From CAZXFA01 sp964640085 (lineage in GTDB: Bacteria; Actinomycetota; UBA4738; HRBIN12), in NCBI GenBank assembly GCA_964640085.1, contig CAZXFA010000003.1:1-64000 (forward strand): a stretch of DNA of 64,000 nt, in the 5' to 3' direction. The translations under genes were made by a program, and so were the position numbers. Every line of letters begins with the position of its first letter. The first letter of the stretch is position 1. This document shows, in pieces, positions 50,221 to 58,499 of this stretch. Below the pieces are notes generated by a model, which was not told where the DNA came from, made no database searches, and saw nothing but the letters and a program-made list of their open reading frames with translations.

Positions 50221-50882
50221 CCTTCGACTCCCATCCCGCCCGGCGCTCCGCGCCTGCCCGCTTCGTCCCCCGTCCCGCCCGGCTCCTCCACCACGACGGC
50301 GTCCTCGCCGTCGACCTCCCGCAGGGCCACCCGGACCTGCTCGTCCTTGCGGGTGGGCACGTTCTTGCCGACGAAGTCGGCTCGAATCGGCAGCTCGCGG
50401 TGCCCTCGGTCCACCAGGACCGCGAGCTGGATCGCCCTCGGGCGCCCGAGGTCCACGAGCGCGTCCATCGCGGCCCGGATCGTCCGACCCGTGAACAGGA
50501 CGTCGTCCACCATGACGACCGTCTTCCCGTTCACGTCGAAGCCCACGCGCGTCTCGTGCACCTCGGGAGCCTCGGTCCGCATCCCGATGTCGTCGCGGTA
50601 GAACGTGATGTCCAGCACGCCGACCGGGACCGTCGTCCCCTCGATCCGCTCGATCTCGGCCGCGAGCCGCCTGGCGAGGTCGTCCCCCCGGGCCGCGATC
50701 CCCACCAGGACCACGGCCTCGGGGCCCTTGTTCCGCTCGAGGATCTCGTGGGCGATCCGGGTCGTGGCCCGGCGGATCTCCGCCTCGTCCAGGATCCGAG
50801 TGGTGGCGGGGGCACCGGGCAGACCCCCGGAAGACGGAACGCCCGGCCGCTCGGGCGGCAGGGCGTCGCGGTCGGGTTGCAA
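50217..50882 (-). CDS. pyrR: PyrR bifunctional regulator / uracil phosphoribosyltransferase
   Basis: A 221-residue PRTase-fold protein. The core is RILDEAEIRRATTRIAHEIL, VGIAARGDDLARRLA, the PRPP loop VMVDDVLFTGRTIRAAMDAL, and VDRGHRELPIRADFVGKNVP. PyrR binds pyr mRNA when UMP is high. The TTG start at 50882 is set by GGGAG seven bases upstream; a PyrR-loop hairpin stands immediately before that site, pointing to autorepression of translation. N-terminal (about 25 residues) and C-terminal (about 20) extensions are low-complexity. Confidence 0.95.
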   Translation of the reverse strand: MQPDRDALPPERPGVPSSGGLPGAPATTRILDEAEIRRATTRIAHEILERNKGPEAVVLVGIAARGDDLARRLAAEIERIEGTTVPVGVLDITFYRDDIGMRTEAPEVHETRVGFDVNGKTVVMVDDVLFTGRTIRAAMDALVDLGRPRAIQLAVLVDRGHRELPIRADFVGKNVPTRKDEQVRVALREVDGEDAVVVEEPGGTGDEAGRRGAPGGMGVEG

Positions 50883-50897
50883 CGTCGTGCTCCCTTC

Positions 50898-50915
50898 CCG
50901 GCCTCACGGGACCGG
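50898..50915 (-). promoter_or_regulatory. PyrR-binding hairpin in the pyr leader
   Basis: The minus strand reads CCGGTCCCGTGAGGCCGG, a hairpin whose loop side TCCCGTGAGGC matches the known PyrR recognition consensus (UCCNGNGAGGY). It ends a few bases before the GGGAAGGGAG ribosome site of pyrR (TTG 50882). Binding of PyrR-UMP would block initiation. There is no terminator/antiterminator pair as in Bacillus, so translational control like that reported for mycobacterial pyr operons is the better model. Confidence 0.8.
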
Positions 50916-50938
50916 ACTTAAAGGGGAAGTTCGCCCGC

Positions 50939-50967
50939 AGGATAGCTCGGGGGGCGGGCACCGGCAA
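50939..50967 (-). promoter_or_regulatory. Promoter of the pyr operon
   Basis: TTGCCG (50962-50967), 17-bp spacer, TATCCT (50939-50944) on the minus strand. Transcription would start near 50932, just upstream of the PyrR hairpin. Confidence 0.7.
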
Positions 50968-51029
50968 CGACTCCCGTACACAGGCCCGCGCAGCGCCTAC
51001 ACTAGTGATGACGGACGGAAAGGGAGCCC

Positions 51030-51266
51030 ATGGTCGCTTACAGCCCAGGTCCGGAGTGGATCGTCGTCCTGGTCGTCCTGGTGCTGCTGTTCGGGGCGAA
51101 GAAGTTGCCGGAGCTCGCGCGGTCGGTGGGGCGCTCCACCTCGGAGTTCAAGAAGGGGATGGGCGAGGGCGCCGCCGAGTCGGAGGAGTCCGACGCCGCC
51201 GAGCCGAAGGGCAAGGCCGAGGACCGCGCGCCGGACACGGCGGAGAACCACGCGCCCAAGGACTAG
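51030..51266 (+). CDS. tatA: Sec-independent translocase subunit TatA/TatE
   Basis: A 78-residue protein with one N-terminal membrane helix (WIVVLVVLVLLFGAKKLPEL), the conserved FG-K-LPEL hinge, an amphipathic helix (ARSVGRSTSEFKKGM) and an acidic tail, all typical of TatA. It exports folded proteins together with TatC, which is not in this window. It is plus-strand between nusB and pyrR, unlike its neighbours. TACACT (50998-51003) may be its -10. Confidence 0.93.
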   Translation: MVAYSPGPEWIVVLVVLVLLFGAKKLPELARSVGRSTSEFKKGMGEGAAESEESDAAEPKGKAEDRAPDTAENHAPKD

Positions 51267-51302
51267 CCCGCCACTCCGACCGGCTCTGCGCGAGGCCAGA
51301 GA

Positions 51303-51707
51303 TCAGCGCGAAGCCCCGAGCTCGGCGGCGATCCTCCCCAGGATCCCGTTCACGAAGGGACCCGAATCCTGGGTGGAGAGTTCCTTGGCCGCCCGGACCG
51401 CCTCGTCGATCGCCACCGAAGGCGGTACGTCCGTCGCGTATCGAAGCTCGAAGCATGCAACCCGCAGGATCGTGCGGTCCAGGGTCGCCATCCGCTCGAC
51501 CCGCCACGCCTCCGCGTGCGAGCCGAGCGTCCGGTCGATGTTCTCCCGGTGCTCGGCCACGCCCTCCACGATCCGGCGGCTGAAGGGAGGCACCCTCCGA
51601 CCGGCCTCCGTCCAATCCGCCAGCACAGCGCGGGCATCGACGCCCGTCACGTCCGCCTGGAACAAGATGTCGACGGCGAGACGGCGGGCGTCCCTCCGCG
51701 TGGTCAC
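51303..51707 (-). CDS. nusB: Transcription antitermination factor NusB
   Basis: A 134-residue all-helical RNA-binding protein that works with NusE/S10 at rRNA boxA. It begins RRDARRLAVDILFQADVTGVDA and has the conserved ERMATLDRTILRVACFELRY and PPSVAIDEAVRAAKEL. It follows efp by three bp and is convergent with tatA. It ends the aroC-aroK-aroB-aroQ-pepP-efp-nusB run. Confidence 0.95.
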   Translation of the reverse strand: MTTRRDARRLAVDILFQADVTGVDARAVLADWTEAGRRVPPFSRRIVEGVAEHRENIDRTLGSHAEAWRVERMATLDRTILRVACFELRYATDVPPSVAIDEAVRAAKELSTQDSGPFVNGILGRIAAELGASR

Positions 51708-51710
51708 GGG

Positions 51711-52274
51711 TCACTTCACCCGTTCGATGTAGGCCCCCGAACGCGTGTCCACCTTGACCCGCTCCCCCTCCTCGACGAACAGCGGCACCTGGATCTCCAG
51801 GCCCGTCTCGAGCGTGGCCGGCTTCAACGTGTTGGTCTTCGTGTCGCCCTTCACGGCTGGCTGGGTCTGCGTTATCGTGAGTGCCACCGACGCAGGGAGC
51901 TCCAGCGCGATCGGGACCCCCTGGTGGACTGCTACCGTGGCCGTCGACCCCTCGAACAGATACCCGGCGGCCTCACCCACCACGTCCGCATCGATCGGGA
52001 GCTGCTCGTAGGTCCCCATGTCCATGAAGGTGTAGGCCTCGACGTCCCGGTAGAGGTACTGCATCTCCCTACGCTCGACGATCGCGAGGCCCACCTTCAC
52101 CCCCGCGTTGAAGGTCCGCTCGAGCACGGCCCCGGTCTTCACGTTCCGCATCTTGGTGCGGACGAAGGCGCCCCCCTTGCCCGGCTTCACGTGCTGGAAC
52201 TCCAAGACCTGGAACAGCGTGCCGTCCAGATCCAGGGTCATCCCGTTCTTCAGGTCGTTGGTGGAAACGCTCAC
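51711..52274 (-). CDS. efp: Elongation factor P
   Basis: A 187-residue tRNA-mimicking factor that rescues ribosomes stalled at polyproline. The KOW/OB structure is clear: NDLKNGMTLDLDGTLFQVLEF, the tip HVKPGKGGAFVRTKMRN with the lysine at the modification site, and ALELPASVALTITQTQPAVKGD. The GTG at 52274 overlaps the pepP stop and gives the standard length. Downstream is nusB. Confidence 0.96.
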   Translation of the reverse strand: MSVSTNDLKNGMTLDLDGTLFQVLEFQHVKPGKGGAFVRTKMRNVKTGAVLERTFNAGVKVGLAIVERREMQYLYRDVEAYTFMDMGTYEQLPIDADVVGEAAGYLFEGSTATVAVHQGVPIALELPASVALTITQTQPAVKGDTKTNTLKPATLETGLEIQVPLFVEEGERVKVDTRSGAYIERVK

Positions 52275-53335
52275 AGCCAGGCCAACTCCTTCGTCGATCG
52301 GGGGATCGGACGACACCCCTCCGCGGTCACCTCGACCATGTCCTCGATCCTGACGCCGCCCAGACCGGGAAGGTACACGCCCGGCTCGACCGTGACGACC
52401 ATCCCCTCGACCAGGCGGTCCTCCCGATCCCAGCGGAGGAACGGCTCCTCGTGGATCTCGAGCCCCACGCCGTGCCCCAAGCCGTGGGGGAACGCCTCCC
52501 CCAGCCCGGCCGCCTCGATCACCCCGCGGGCCGCCAGATCGACCTCGCGGGCGGAGATCCCACCGCGCGCGGCGGCGACGCCGGCCGCATGCGCGTCGGC
52601 CACCAACCTGTGGACCTCGGCCAGCCGCTCCGGTGGCCGGCCGAACGCGACCGTGCGCGTCATGTCCGAGCGGTAGCCGTCGACCTCGGCGCCGAAGTCC
52701 ACCTTGACGAGGTCCCCTCGACCGAGCGCGCGGTCGGTCGGGCGATGATGGGGTTCGGCGGTCGCCTCACCGAACGCCGCGATCGTCGGGAACCCGGGGC
52801 CGTCCGCTCCGGCCCGCCGCATCGCCACCTCGAGCTCGAGCGCCAGCTCGCGCTCGGTGAGGCCCTCCCGGAGTCCTCCCCCCAGCACGACCCGCTCGAA
52901 GGCCTCGTCGGCCGCCTCCTGGGCCTGGGCGATCAGTTCCAGCTCGCGAGCGTCCTTGACCCGGCGTCGCCGATCCACCTCGGGTCCGATCGGCACCAGC
53001 TCGATCCCCTCGGCGAGCTCGCGGAGACGCTCCCACTCGCGGTGGGTGAGTCCCGCGGATTCGAAGCCCAGCCGCCCGATCCCGCGCTCGGCGACGGTGG
53101 GGACGATGGGGACCACCCCATCCCGGTAGACCGTCCGCTCCAGGTCGGGGATCTCGGCGCTCGCTTGGGTCTCGTAGCGACCGTCGGTGAAGAACACGGA
53201 CCCCATCGCCGCCAGGAGCAGCTGGCCGTTGGAACCGGTGAAGCCGGTCAGGTACCGAACGTTGGGCGGACGCGTGACGTACAGCGCTTCGACCTCGAGC
53301 TCGGGCAGGCGCTCGGCGAGTCCACCTCGCCTCAA
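52271..53335 (-). CDS. pepP: Xaa-Pro aminopeptidase / creatinase-fold peptidase
   Basis: A 354-residue pita-bread metallopeptidase. The creatinase-like N domain is followed by the metal-ligand series DFGAEVDGYRSDMTRT, HGLGHGVGLEIHE, TVEPGVYL and GGVRIEDM (Asp, Asp, His, Glu, Glu). It likely removes N-terminal residues before proline. A TTG at 53335 overlaps the aroQ stop as TTGA, matching the coupling used throughout this region. The pepP-efp pairing is conserved. Confidence 0.92.
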   Translation of the reverse strand: MRRGGLAERLPELEVEALYVTRPPNVRYLTGFTGSNGQLLLAAMGSVFFTDGRYETQASAEIPDLERTVYRDGVVPIVPTVAERGIGRLGFESAGLTHREWERLRELAEGIELVPIGPEVDRRRRVKDARELELIAQAQEAADEAFERVVLGGGLREGLTERELALELEVAMRRAGADGPGFPTIAAFGEATAEPHHRPTDRALGRGDLVKVDFGAEVDGYRSDMTRTVAFGRPPERLAEVHRLVADAHAAGVAAARGGISAREVDLAARGVIEAAGLGEAFPHGLGHGVGLEIHEEPFLRWDREDRLVEGMVVTVEPGVYLPGLGGVRIEDMVEVTAEGCRPIPRSTKELAWL

Positions 53336-53766
53336 GCCGTGATCCACCGCAGGGCCTCGAGCGCGAGGTGATAGCCGCCGACCCCGGCACCCGCGATCGT
53401 CGCCCGACACACGGGCGCGACCACCGAATGCCGGCGGAAGGGCTCACGGGCGTACACGTTCGTCTGGTGGATCTCGATCGCGGGCACGCCCGCGGCCTCC
53501 ACCGCGTCGCGGAGCGCGAAGGAGTAGTGGGTGAGCGCGCCAGGGTTCAGGACCACGGCATCGAACCCGTCCCCCGGCGCCGCGAGCAGCCAACCGACCA
53601 GGTCACCCTCGTGGTCGGACTGACGCCAGGCCGTCTCGTGACCCAGTCGCGACCCGCGCTCCGCGACCTCGGCCATGACCTCCTCGAGCGTCTGCGTCCC
53701 GTACCGCTCGGGATCGCGGGAGCCGAGCGCGCCGAGATTGGGACCGAACAGGAACAGGACCCTCAC
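53332..53766 (-). CDS. aroQ: 3-dehydroquinate dehydratase, type II
   Basis: A 144-residue dehydratase of the shikimate pathway. GPNLGALGSRDPERYG carries the catalytic Tyr; LNPGALTHYSFALRDA and EIHQTNVYAREPFRRHS supply the Asn and His. The start overlaps the aroB stop. In the first motif the usual GPNLNLLG is GPNLGALG, with the second Asn replaced. Confidence 0.95.
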   Translation of the reverse strand: MRVLFLFGPNLGALGSRDPERYGTQTLEEVMAEVAERGSRLGHETAWRQSDHEGDLVGWLLAAPGDGFDAVVLNPGALTHYSFALRDAVEAAGVPAIEIHQTNVYAREPFRRHSVVAPVCRATIAGAGVGGYHLALEALRWITA

Positions 53767-54869
53767 CTCGGGCCCTCCGAGGTCGTCACGGCCCCCATCG
53801 CCTCTAGCGTCTCGCGCACAACGTCGTCCGGGACGTCGTCCACCAGTACGGGTCGGCCCGCGTCCTCGAGCAGGACGAAGCGGATCCCCTCCCGGTACTT
53901 CTTGTCCATCCGCATCGCGACGAGGAGCGGTTCGACCTCCGGAAGCCTACCCTCGGGCTCCAGACCCAGGGACGAGAGCAGCCGCGCGTGGCGCGCCGCG
54001 AGCCCGGGCTCGGCCCGACCCAGGCGCTCGGCCAGGCGCGCTGCGAACACCATCCCGATCGCGATCGCCTCCCCATGCGAGCGCCCGCGGAACGAGTCCA
54101 CCCGTTCCAGGGCATGTCCGAGGGTATGACCGTAGTTCAGGACCAGGCGACGGCCAAGGTCACGTTCGTCCTCCCCCACCACGGCGGCCTTGGCTCGGAC
54201 GCAGCGGGCGACCAACCCCTCGACCGCCGCCGGGTCCCGGTCCACCGCGGGTCCGGGATCGACCTCGAGCCCTCCGAGCAGCTTCGGATCGAGCGTGAGG
54301 GCATACTTGGCCACCTCCGCCAGCCCGCTGAGGTACTCGCGCTCGGGCAAGGTGGCCAGGGTCGCCACGTCAGCGATCACCGCCACCGGCTGGTGGAAGA
54401 CACCGACCAGGTTCTTCCCCTCGGGCAGGTTCACCCCCGTCTTCCCACCGATCGCCGCGTCGACCTGGGCGAGCAGCGTGGTCGGCACCTGCACGAACGG
54501 CACCCCGCGCATGTAGGTGGCCGCGACGAAACCCGCCAGGTCGCCCACGGCGCCACCCCCCAGGGCCACCACCGGATCCTGCCGGTGCGCCCCCTGGGTC
54601 GCGAGCTGGCGGTGGAGGGCGATCATCGTCTGGAGCGACTTGGCCTCCTCGCCCTCGGGGACGCCCAGGTGCACCGCGGGGAGCCCACGAGCGACCAGGC
54701 CCGTCGCCAGCGGCTCCAGGTAGTGGCCGGCCACCGTCGCATCCGCCACTACGAAGGCCCGCTCGGCCCCCGGTAGCTCGGGCAGGAGCTCGGCCGCCCT
54801 CCACAGCAGGTCGGGGCCGATCGTCACCTCGTACCCTCGGTCGGGGATCGCGAGCGTCACCCGCTCCAT
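53763..54869 (-). CDS. aroB: 3-dehydroquinate synthase
   Basis: A 368-residue NAD- and zinc-dependent enzyme making dehydroquinate from DAHP. Signatures: GVPEGEEAKSLQTM, ALGGGAVGDLAGFVAATYMRG, PTTLLAQVDAAIGGKTGVN, and NYGHTLGHALERV with SHGEAIAIGM as metal ligands. Its start lies inside the aroK 3' end (13-bp overlap). Part of the aroC-K-B-Q cluster. Confidence 0.96.
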   Translation of the reverse strand: MERVTLAIPDRGYEVTIGPDLLWRAAELLPELPGAERAFVVADATVAGHYLEPLATGLVARGLPAVHLGVPEGEEAKSLQTMIALHRQLATQGAHRQDPVVALGGGAVGDLAGFVAATYMRGVPFVQVPTTLLAQVDAAIGGKTGVNLPEGKNLVGVFHQPVAVIADVATLATLPEREYLSGLAEVAKYALTLDPKLLGGLEVDPGPAVDRDPAAVEGLVARCVRAKAAVVGEDERDLGRRLVLNYGHTLGHALERVDSFRGRSHGEAIAIGMVFAARLAERLGRAEPGLAARHARLLSSLGLEPEGRLPEVEPLLVAMRMDKKYREGIRFVLLEDAGRPVLVDDVPDDVVRETLEAMGAVTTSEGPR

Positions 54870-55357
54870 CGGAGCAGCTCCTCCTCGATCGCCCCGGCGA
54901 CGTCGTGCACCGACCCGCTGGCGTCGATCACTCGCGCGGCGAACTCGCGGTACAGGGACTCACGCTCCCGGAACAGGCGCTCGAGGTCGCCAGCCTCCCG
55001 GATCAGCGGACGGTCCTCGGCCGGCGGGACCCGGTCCCGGAGGACCTCGAGCGGGACCGAGAGGAACACCACCTCCCCCGTCGCCCGAAGGGTGATCCGG
55101 TTCGCCGGTTCGAGCACGACCCCCCCGCCGCACGAGACGACCGCGGGGTCTCTCTTGGCCACCTCGACCAGCGTGGCGGCCTCCAGCTCCCGGAACCGCG
55201 ACTCCCCCTCCGTCTCGAAGATCTCGCGGACCTCCTTGCCGGCCGCTCGCTCGATCTCCGCGTCGAGCTCCACGAACGGCACCCCCAGCCGCCGGGCGAG
55301 CTCGGGCCCCACGGTCGACTTCCCCGAGCCGGGCATCCCGACCAGATACACGATCAC
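54857..55357 (-). CDS. aroK: Shikimate kinase
   Basis: A 166-residue P-loop kinase. It has GMPGSGKSTVGPELARRLG, the shikimate-binding FVELDAEIERAAGKEVREIF, FRELE, and SCGGGVVLEPANR, with the lid Arg in VPPAEDRPLIREAG. It starts in overlap with the aroC stop. Cytoplasmic, fifth step of the shikimate pathway. Confidence 0.95.
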   Translation of the reverse strand: MIVYLVGMPGSGKSTVGPELARRLGVPFVELDAEIERAAGKEVREIFETEGESRFRELEAATLVEVAKRDPAVVSCGGGVVLEPANRITLRATGEVVFLSVPLEVLRDRVPPAEDRPLIREAGDLERLFRERESLYREFAARVIDASGSVHDVAGAIEEELLRWSG

Positions 55358-56505
55358 GGCTGCTCCGCCAGGAAGGCCTCGAGGTTCCGCCGGGTCTCGA
55401 GCAGCGAGTCGCCGCCAAACTTCTCCAGGACGGCCTGCGCGAGCACGAAGGCAACCGCCGCCTCACCCACCACCCCGCCGGCCGGCACGGCGCAGACGTC
55501 TGTGCGCTGCTTGATCGCGACGTCCGCCTTCCCAGTGGCCAGGTCCACCGTCGAGAGGGGCCGCGGGACGGTGGAGAACGGCTTCATCGCCGCCCGGAGC
55601 CGGATCGTGCGCCCCGTGCTCATGCCGCCCTCGATCCCGCCGGCGCGCTCGCTCTTGCGCCGGAGGCCACTCTGCCCGACGAGGATCTCGTCGTGCGCGC
55701 GGGACCCCGGGCGGGCTGCAGAGGCGAACCCGTCGCCCACCTCCACCCCCTTGACCGACTGGATGCTCATCAGCCCCAGTGCCAGGCGAGCGTCCAGCTT
55801 GCGGTCGTGGTGGACGTAGGATCCGAGGCCAGGCGGACATCCGTAGGCCAGGACCTCGAACACACCCCCGACGGTGTCGCGTTCGGACCGGATCCGGTCG
55901 ATCTCCGCGACCATGCGTTCGGAGTCGGCCTGGTCGAAGCATCGCACCGGGGAGGTATCCACGACCGGCAGGTCCCCGGGCCGGGGGACCCGTCGTGAGC
56001 GCGTTGCGACCCGACCGATCCGCACCACGTGCGAAACGACGTGCACCCCCAGCTCGGCCAGGAACGCCTTGCAGAACGTGCCGAGCGCGACCCGGGCCAC
56101 CGTCTCGCGCGCGCTGGCCCGCTCCAGCACGTTCCGGACGTCGTCGAACCCATACTTCTGTACGCCCGCGAGGTCAGCGTGGCCGGGCCGAGGACGCGTG
56201 AGCTTCCGCTCCGGGTCGGCCTCGCCCTCGACGCCCATCAGCTCACGGTACTTGGCCTCCCACTCCGCGTTGTCGATCGTGAGCCCGATGGGACTCCCGA
56301 TCGTGCGGCCGTGCCGGACGCCGGAGAAGATCACGAATCGATCGGCTTCGAGCTTCTGCCTGCCGCTCCGCCCGTACCCGTGGCGGCGCCGGGCGAGCTC
56401 CCCCTCCATCTCCTTGGGCGCGAAGGGAACCCCGGCCGGCAGACCCTCGAGGATCCCGACTAGTCCCCGGCCGTGCGATTCACCGGCTGTGAGCAGGCGC
56501 AACAT
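55354..56505 (-). CDS. aroC: Chorismate synthase
   Basis: A 383-residue FMN-dependent enzyme catalysing the last step to chorismate. Signatures: LRLLTAGESHGRGLVGILEG, RRHGYGRSGRQK, RPGHADLAGVQKY and RASARETVARVALG. ATG 56505 is the family start; TATCAT lies nine bases upstream with no clear ribosome site. It leads the aro-pepP-efp-nusB run. aroE is 5 kb away on the same strand, beyond the pil genes. Confidence 0.96.
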   Translation of the reverse strand: MLRLLTAGESHGRGLVGILEGLPAGVPFAPKEMEGELARRRHGYGRSGRQKLEADRFVIFSGVRHGRTIGSPIGLTIDNAEWEAKYRELMGVEGEADPERKLTRPRPGHADLAGVQKYGFDDVRNVLERASARETVARVALGTFCKAFLAELGVHVVSHVVRIGRVATRSRRVPRPGDLPVVDTSPVRCFDQADSERMVAEIDRIRSERDTVGGVFEVLAYGCPPGLGSYVHHDRKLDARLALGLMSIQSVKGVEVGDGFASAARPGSRAHDEILVGQSGLRRKSERAGGIEGGMSTGRTIRLRAAMKPFSTVPRPLSTVDLATGKADVAIKQRTDVCAVPAGGVVGEAAVAFVLAQAVLEKFGGDSLLETRRNLEAFLAEQP

Positions 56506-56514
56506 GTGGCCCCC

Positions 56515-56520
56515 ATGATA
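56515..56520 (-). promoter_or_regulatory. Candidate -10 (TATCAT) giving a leaderless aroC mRNA
   Basis: TATCAT lies nine bases before the aroC ATG. The spacing fits a start within a few bases of the ATG. No -35 of good quality is seen. Confidence 0.4.
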
Positions 56521-56567
56521 GGAGACGCCCTCCGACCCCCTGGAGCGAGCCGGAGGGACGGATGGAC

Positions 56568-56599
56568 GAGGGCGGCTCCGCGTTGACGGAGCCGCCCTC
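56568..56599 (-). terminator. Strong hairpin between the pil genes and aroC
   Basis: A perfect 13-bp GC-rich stem (left arm 56568-56580, right arm 56587-56599) with a 6-base loop, about 50 bp after the stop of the last pil gene. No T run follows on either strand. It most likely ends the pil transcript and separates it from the aro operon. Confidence 0.7.
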
Positions 56600-56647
56600 T
56601 CGGACCGGCGACCGCTCCCCCCGTGCGCGGCCCGCCGGTGGCTCGGA

Positions 56648-57235
56648 TCACTTCCGCTGCTGGAGGCAGAGGGTGAAGCTCTGGTCCCCGAACAGGAACC
56701 GCGCGCACCTGCCTCTGATGCGGACGAGCTTGAAGTTGTCGTCGAAGATCGCACCGACCTCCACCGTCCACACGCCCCCGTCCACCTCGACCTGCGCCTT
56801 CGTCCCCTGGGCGAAGATTGATACGAGCCGCACGTGGTGCTCGCCGATGCTGATCTGGTCGCTCGGCTCCGCCTCGCCTGGCGGCGGCGTGGTGGTGGGG
56901 GGGACCGTCGTGCCCGGCGGCTGCGTCGTGACCGGCGGCTGGGTGGTCGTACCGGTCGGGGTGGGGCCGACGCTGCCGCTCGGGCTGAGGCCGGGTGGGA
57001 TCGAGAACGGATCCCGGGCGCCGGCCAGGAGCACGGGCGGCAGCGTCTCGCGGGGCGTCGGGGACGGCGTGACGGCCGACTCGACCGGCGCCGGCCCGGT
57101 CGGGCCGGTCGGCATGGTCACCTCGCCGCCATCGTCCCCTCCCAGCACGGTGATGAAGAGCAGGTAGATCAGGGCCAGACCGGCCACCACGCCGAGGATC
57201 TTGAGCATCCGCTCGTCGCGGGGGGTCAGTTGCAT
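56648..57235 (-). CDS. PilP-like type IV pilus protein (tentative)
   Basis: A 195-residue protein: a short basic N-terminus, one membrane helix (about 11-31, ILGVVAGLALIYLLFITVL), a long Thr/Pro-rich linker (about 45-125, with repeated TTQPP/TTPPP stretches), and a compact C-terminal domain (SIGEHHVRLVSIFAQG ... GDQSFTLC). Position right after pilO and the architecture suggest the PilP-like partner of the pilM-N-O alignment complex, but I cannot assign it by motif. The gap to pilO is two bp. Confidence 0.6.
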   Translation of the reverse strand: MQLTPRDERMLKILGVVAGLALIYLLFITVLGGDDGGEVTMPTGPTGPAPVESAVTPSPTPRETLPPVLLAGARDPFSIPPGLSPSGSVGPTPTGTTTQPPVTTQPPGTTVPPTTTPPPGEAEPSDQISIGEHHVRLVSIFAQGTKAQVEVDGGVWTVEVGAIFDDNFKLVRIRGRCARFLFGDQSFTLCLQQRK

Positions 57236-57237
57236 CG

Positions 57238-57861
57238 CTACGTTCCGGTTGCGGCTTGGACACCTTCGGTCGGGCCGGGGATCGATCCCGGACCGGCGCT
57301 CGAGTCCGTCGTGAAGAACTCGACCGTCATCTGCATCTGGAGCTGCGAGGTGCTGGTCACGGCCGTCGTCGTCTCCGTTCCGGCCGCGGTCCGGGGCGAC
57401 AGGGTGATCATCGTGACCTTGGCCGCCCTCGGAAGGGTCTCGAGCATGAACAGGAACTCGTCCAGGGCGAAGTACCCGCCGGTCACGGTGACCTGCGATG
57501 GGATCACCGAGAACGCCCCGGTCGGGTCGGGCACCGGGCTCGCCGGCGAGAACGAGAAGAGGTCCACCGCGGAACGATCGGCCCTCCCCTGGAGCAGGCG
57601 GAAGAGGGCGGGGAGGTCGGCCGTCGCCGGGATCTTGTCCTCGAACCGCTCGATCTCGCGCTGGGTCTCCGGCGCCTCCGCCTGGGCTTCTTGGAGCGAC
57701 CCGAGCTGCGCCTCGAGCGCGACCTCTTCGTCCTCCGCCGACTCGACCGATTCGCGGACCTCTCCAACCTCTCCCATCTTCGGGATCACGAGCAGCACGA
57801 CGGCCAGCACGACGAGCAGCGCCGACACGGCTCCGGCGATCAGGGGCGCCCGGCGGCTCAC
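57238..57861 (-). CDS. pilO: Type IV pilus assembly protein PilO
   Basis: A 207-residue inner-membrane protein with one N-terminal helix (PLIAGAVSALLVVLAVVLLVI), a coiled-coil (about 28-80, Glu-rich) and a ferredoxin-like domain ending in LQMQMTVEFF. It dimerises with PilN in the periplasmic alignment complex. The GTG at 57861 overlaps the pilN stop. No secretin (pilQ) would be expected in a Gram-positive. Confidence 0.85.
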   Translation of the reverse strand: MSRRAPLIAGAVSALLVVLAVVLLVIPKMGEVGEVRESVESAEDEEVALEAQLGSLQEAQAEAPETQREIERFEDKIPATADLPALFRLLQGRADRSAVDLFSFSPASPVPDPTGAFSVIPSQVTVTGGYFALDEFLFMLETLPRAAKVTMITLSPRTAAGTETTTAVTSTSQLQMQMTVEFFTTDSSAGPGSIPGPTEGVQAATGT

Positions 57862-58499
57862 AGCTGCCCGCCTCCTTGACCTCGCTCGGTCGCCGCGGCG
57901 AGCGTCAGATCGAGACCGCTCGAGAAGTTGTAGACGTCCGAGAAGGGGGTTGCCTCCTGGGCGCTGTTCGCCCAGGCGTTGACCCATCCCTCGACCTGCT
58001 CGAGCCGATCGAGCCAGGTCGCGATGGTCTCCGTCCCCTCCGCCACGCCCTGGAAGCTGATCGAGCCGATCAGCGAGGCGGCCCCCACCGCGGGCGGCTC
58101 GGCGACCCCATCCGCCGGCGCCGCGGTTCCGGCCGTGACCTGGCCCGTCAAGGTGGTCAGGTAGGACGAGTCGGGGATCGTGCGCGACACGTCCAAAAGC
58201 ACGCTGGACCAGGACACCTCGTTCAGGAACAGCGAGCGGACGAGCCCCTGCTTGGCCAGCGCCTCCGCCTGCAGATCCGCGAACGGCTGGAGCTCGTCGA
58301 TCTGCATCCGGAGCTGGCGATTGATCGCCTCTCGCGCCGCGAGCTCGTCCCGCGCGTCCGCCAGCCGCTGCGTCTGGAAGAAGTAGAAGACGCCCACCAG
58401 CGCCAGCACGCCCAACCCGCCGGCGATCACCAGCGAGCTCAGGCGACGGACGGCCTGCCGCTGGCGGAGCTCGGGGGGAAGGAGGTTGACCTGGCTCAA
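57858..58499 (-). CDS. pilN: Type IV pilus assembly protein PilN
   Basis: A 213-residue membrane protein. The N-terminal LSQVNLLPPELRQRQAVRR contains the conserved INLLP-like motif that docks onto PilM; a membrane helix (about 22-43), a coiled-coil and a periplasmic ferredoxin-like domain follow. A TTG start at 58499 overlaps the pilM stop as TTGA. Together with PilM and PilO it links cytoplasmic and outer parts of the pilus machine. Confidence 0.88.
   Translation of the reverse strand: MSQVNLLPPELRQRQAVRRLSSLVIAGGLGVLALVGVFYFFQTQRLADARDELAAREAINRQLRMQIDELQPFADLQAEALAKQGLVRSLFLNEVSWSSVLLDVSRTIPDSSYLTTLTGQVTAGTAAPADGVAEPPAVGAASLIGSISFQGVAEGTETIATWLDRLEQVEGWVNAWANSAQEATPFSDVYNFSSGLDLTLAAATERGQGGGQL

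Noticed and set aside
55700..55735. A third copy of the priA/carA repeat in aroC (a GGACCCCGGGCGGG stretch)
   Set aside because: The encoded peptide (DGFASAARPGSRAHDEI) is normal conserved chorismate synthase sequence, so the DNA resemblance is chance.
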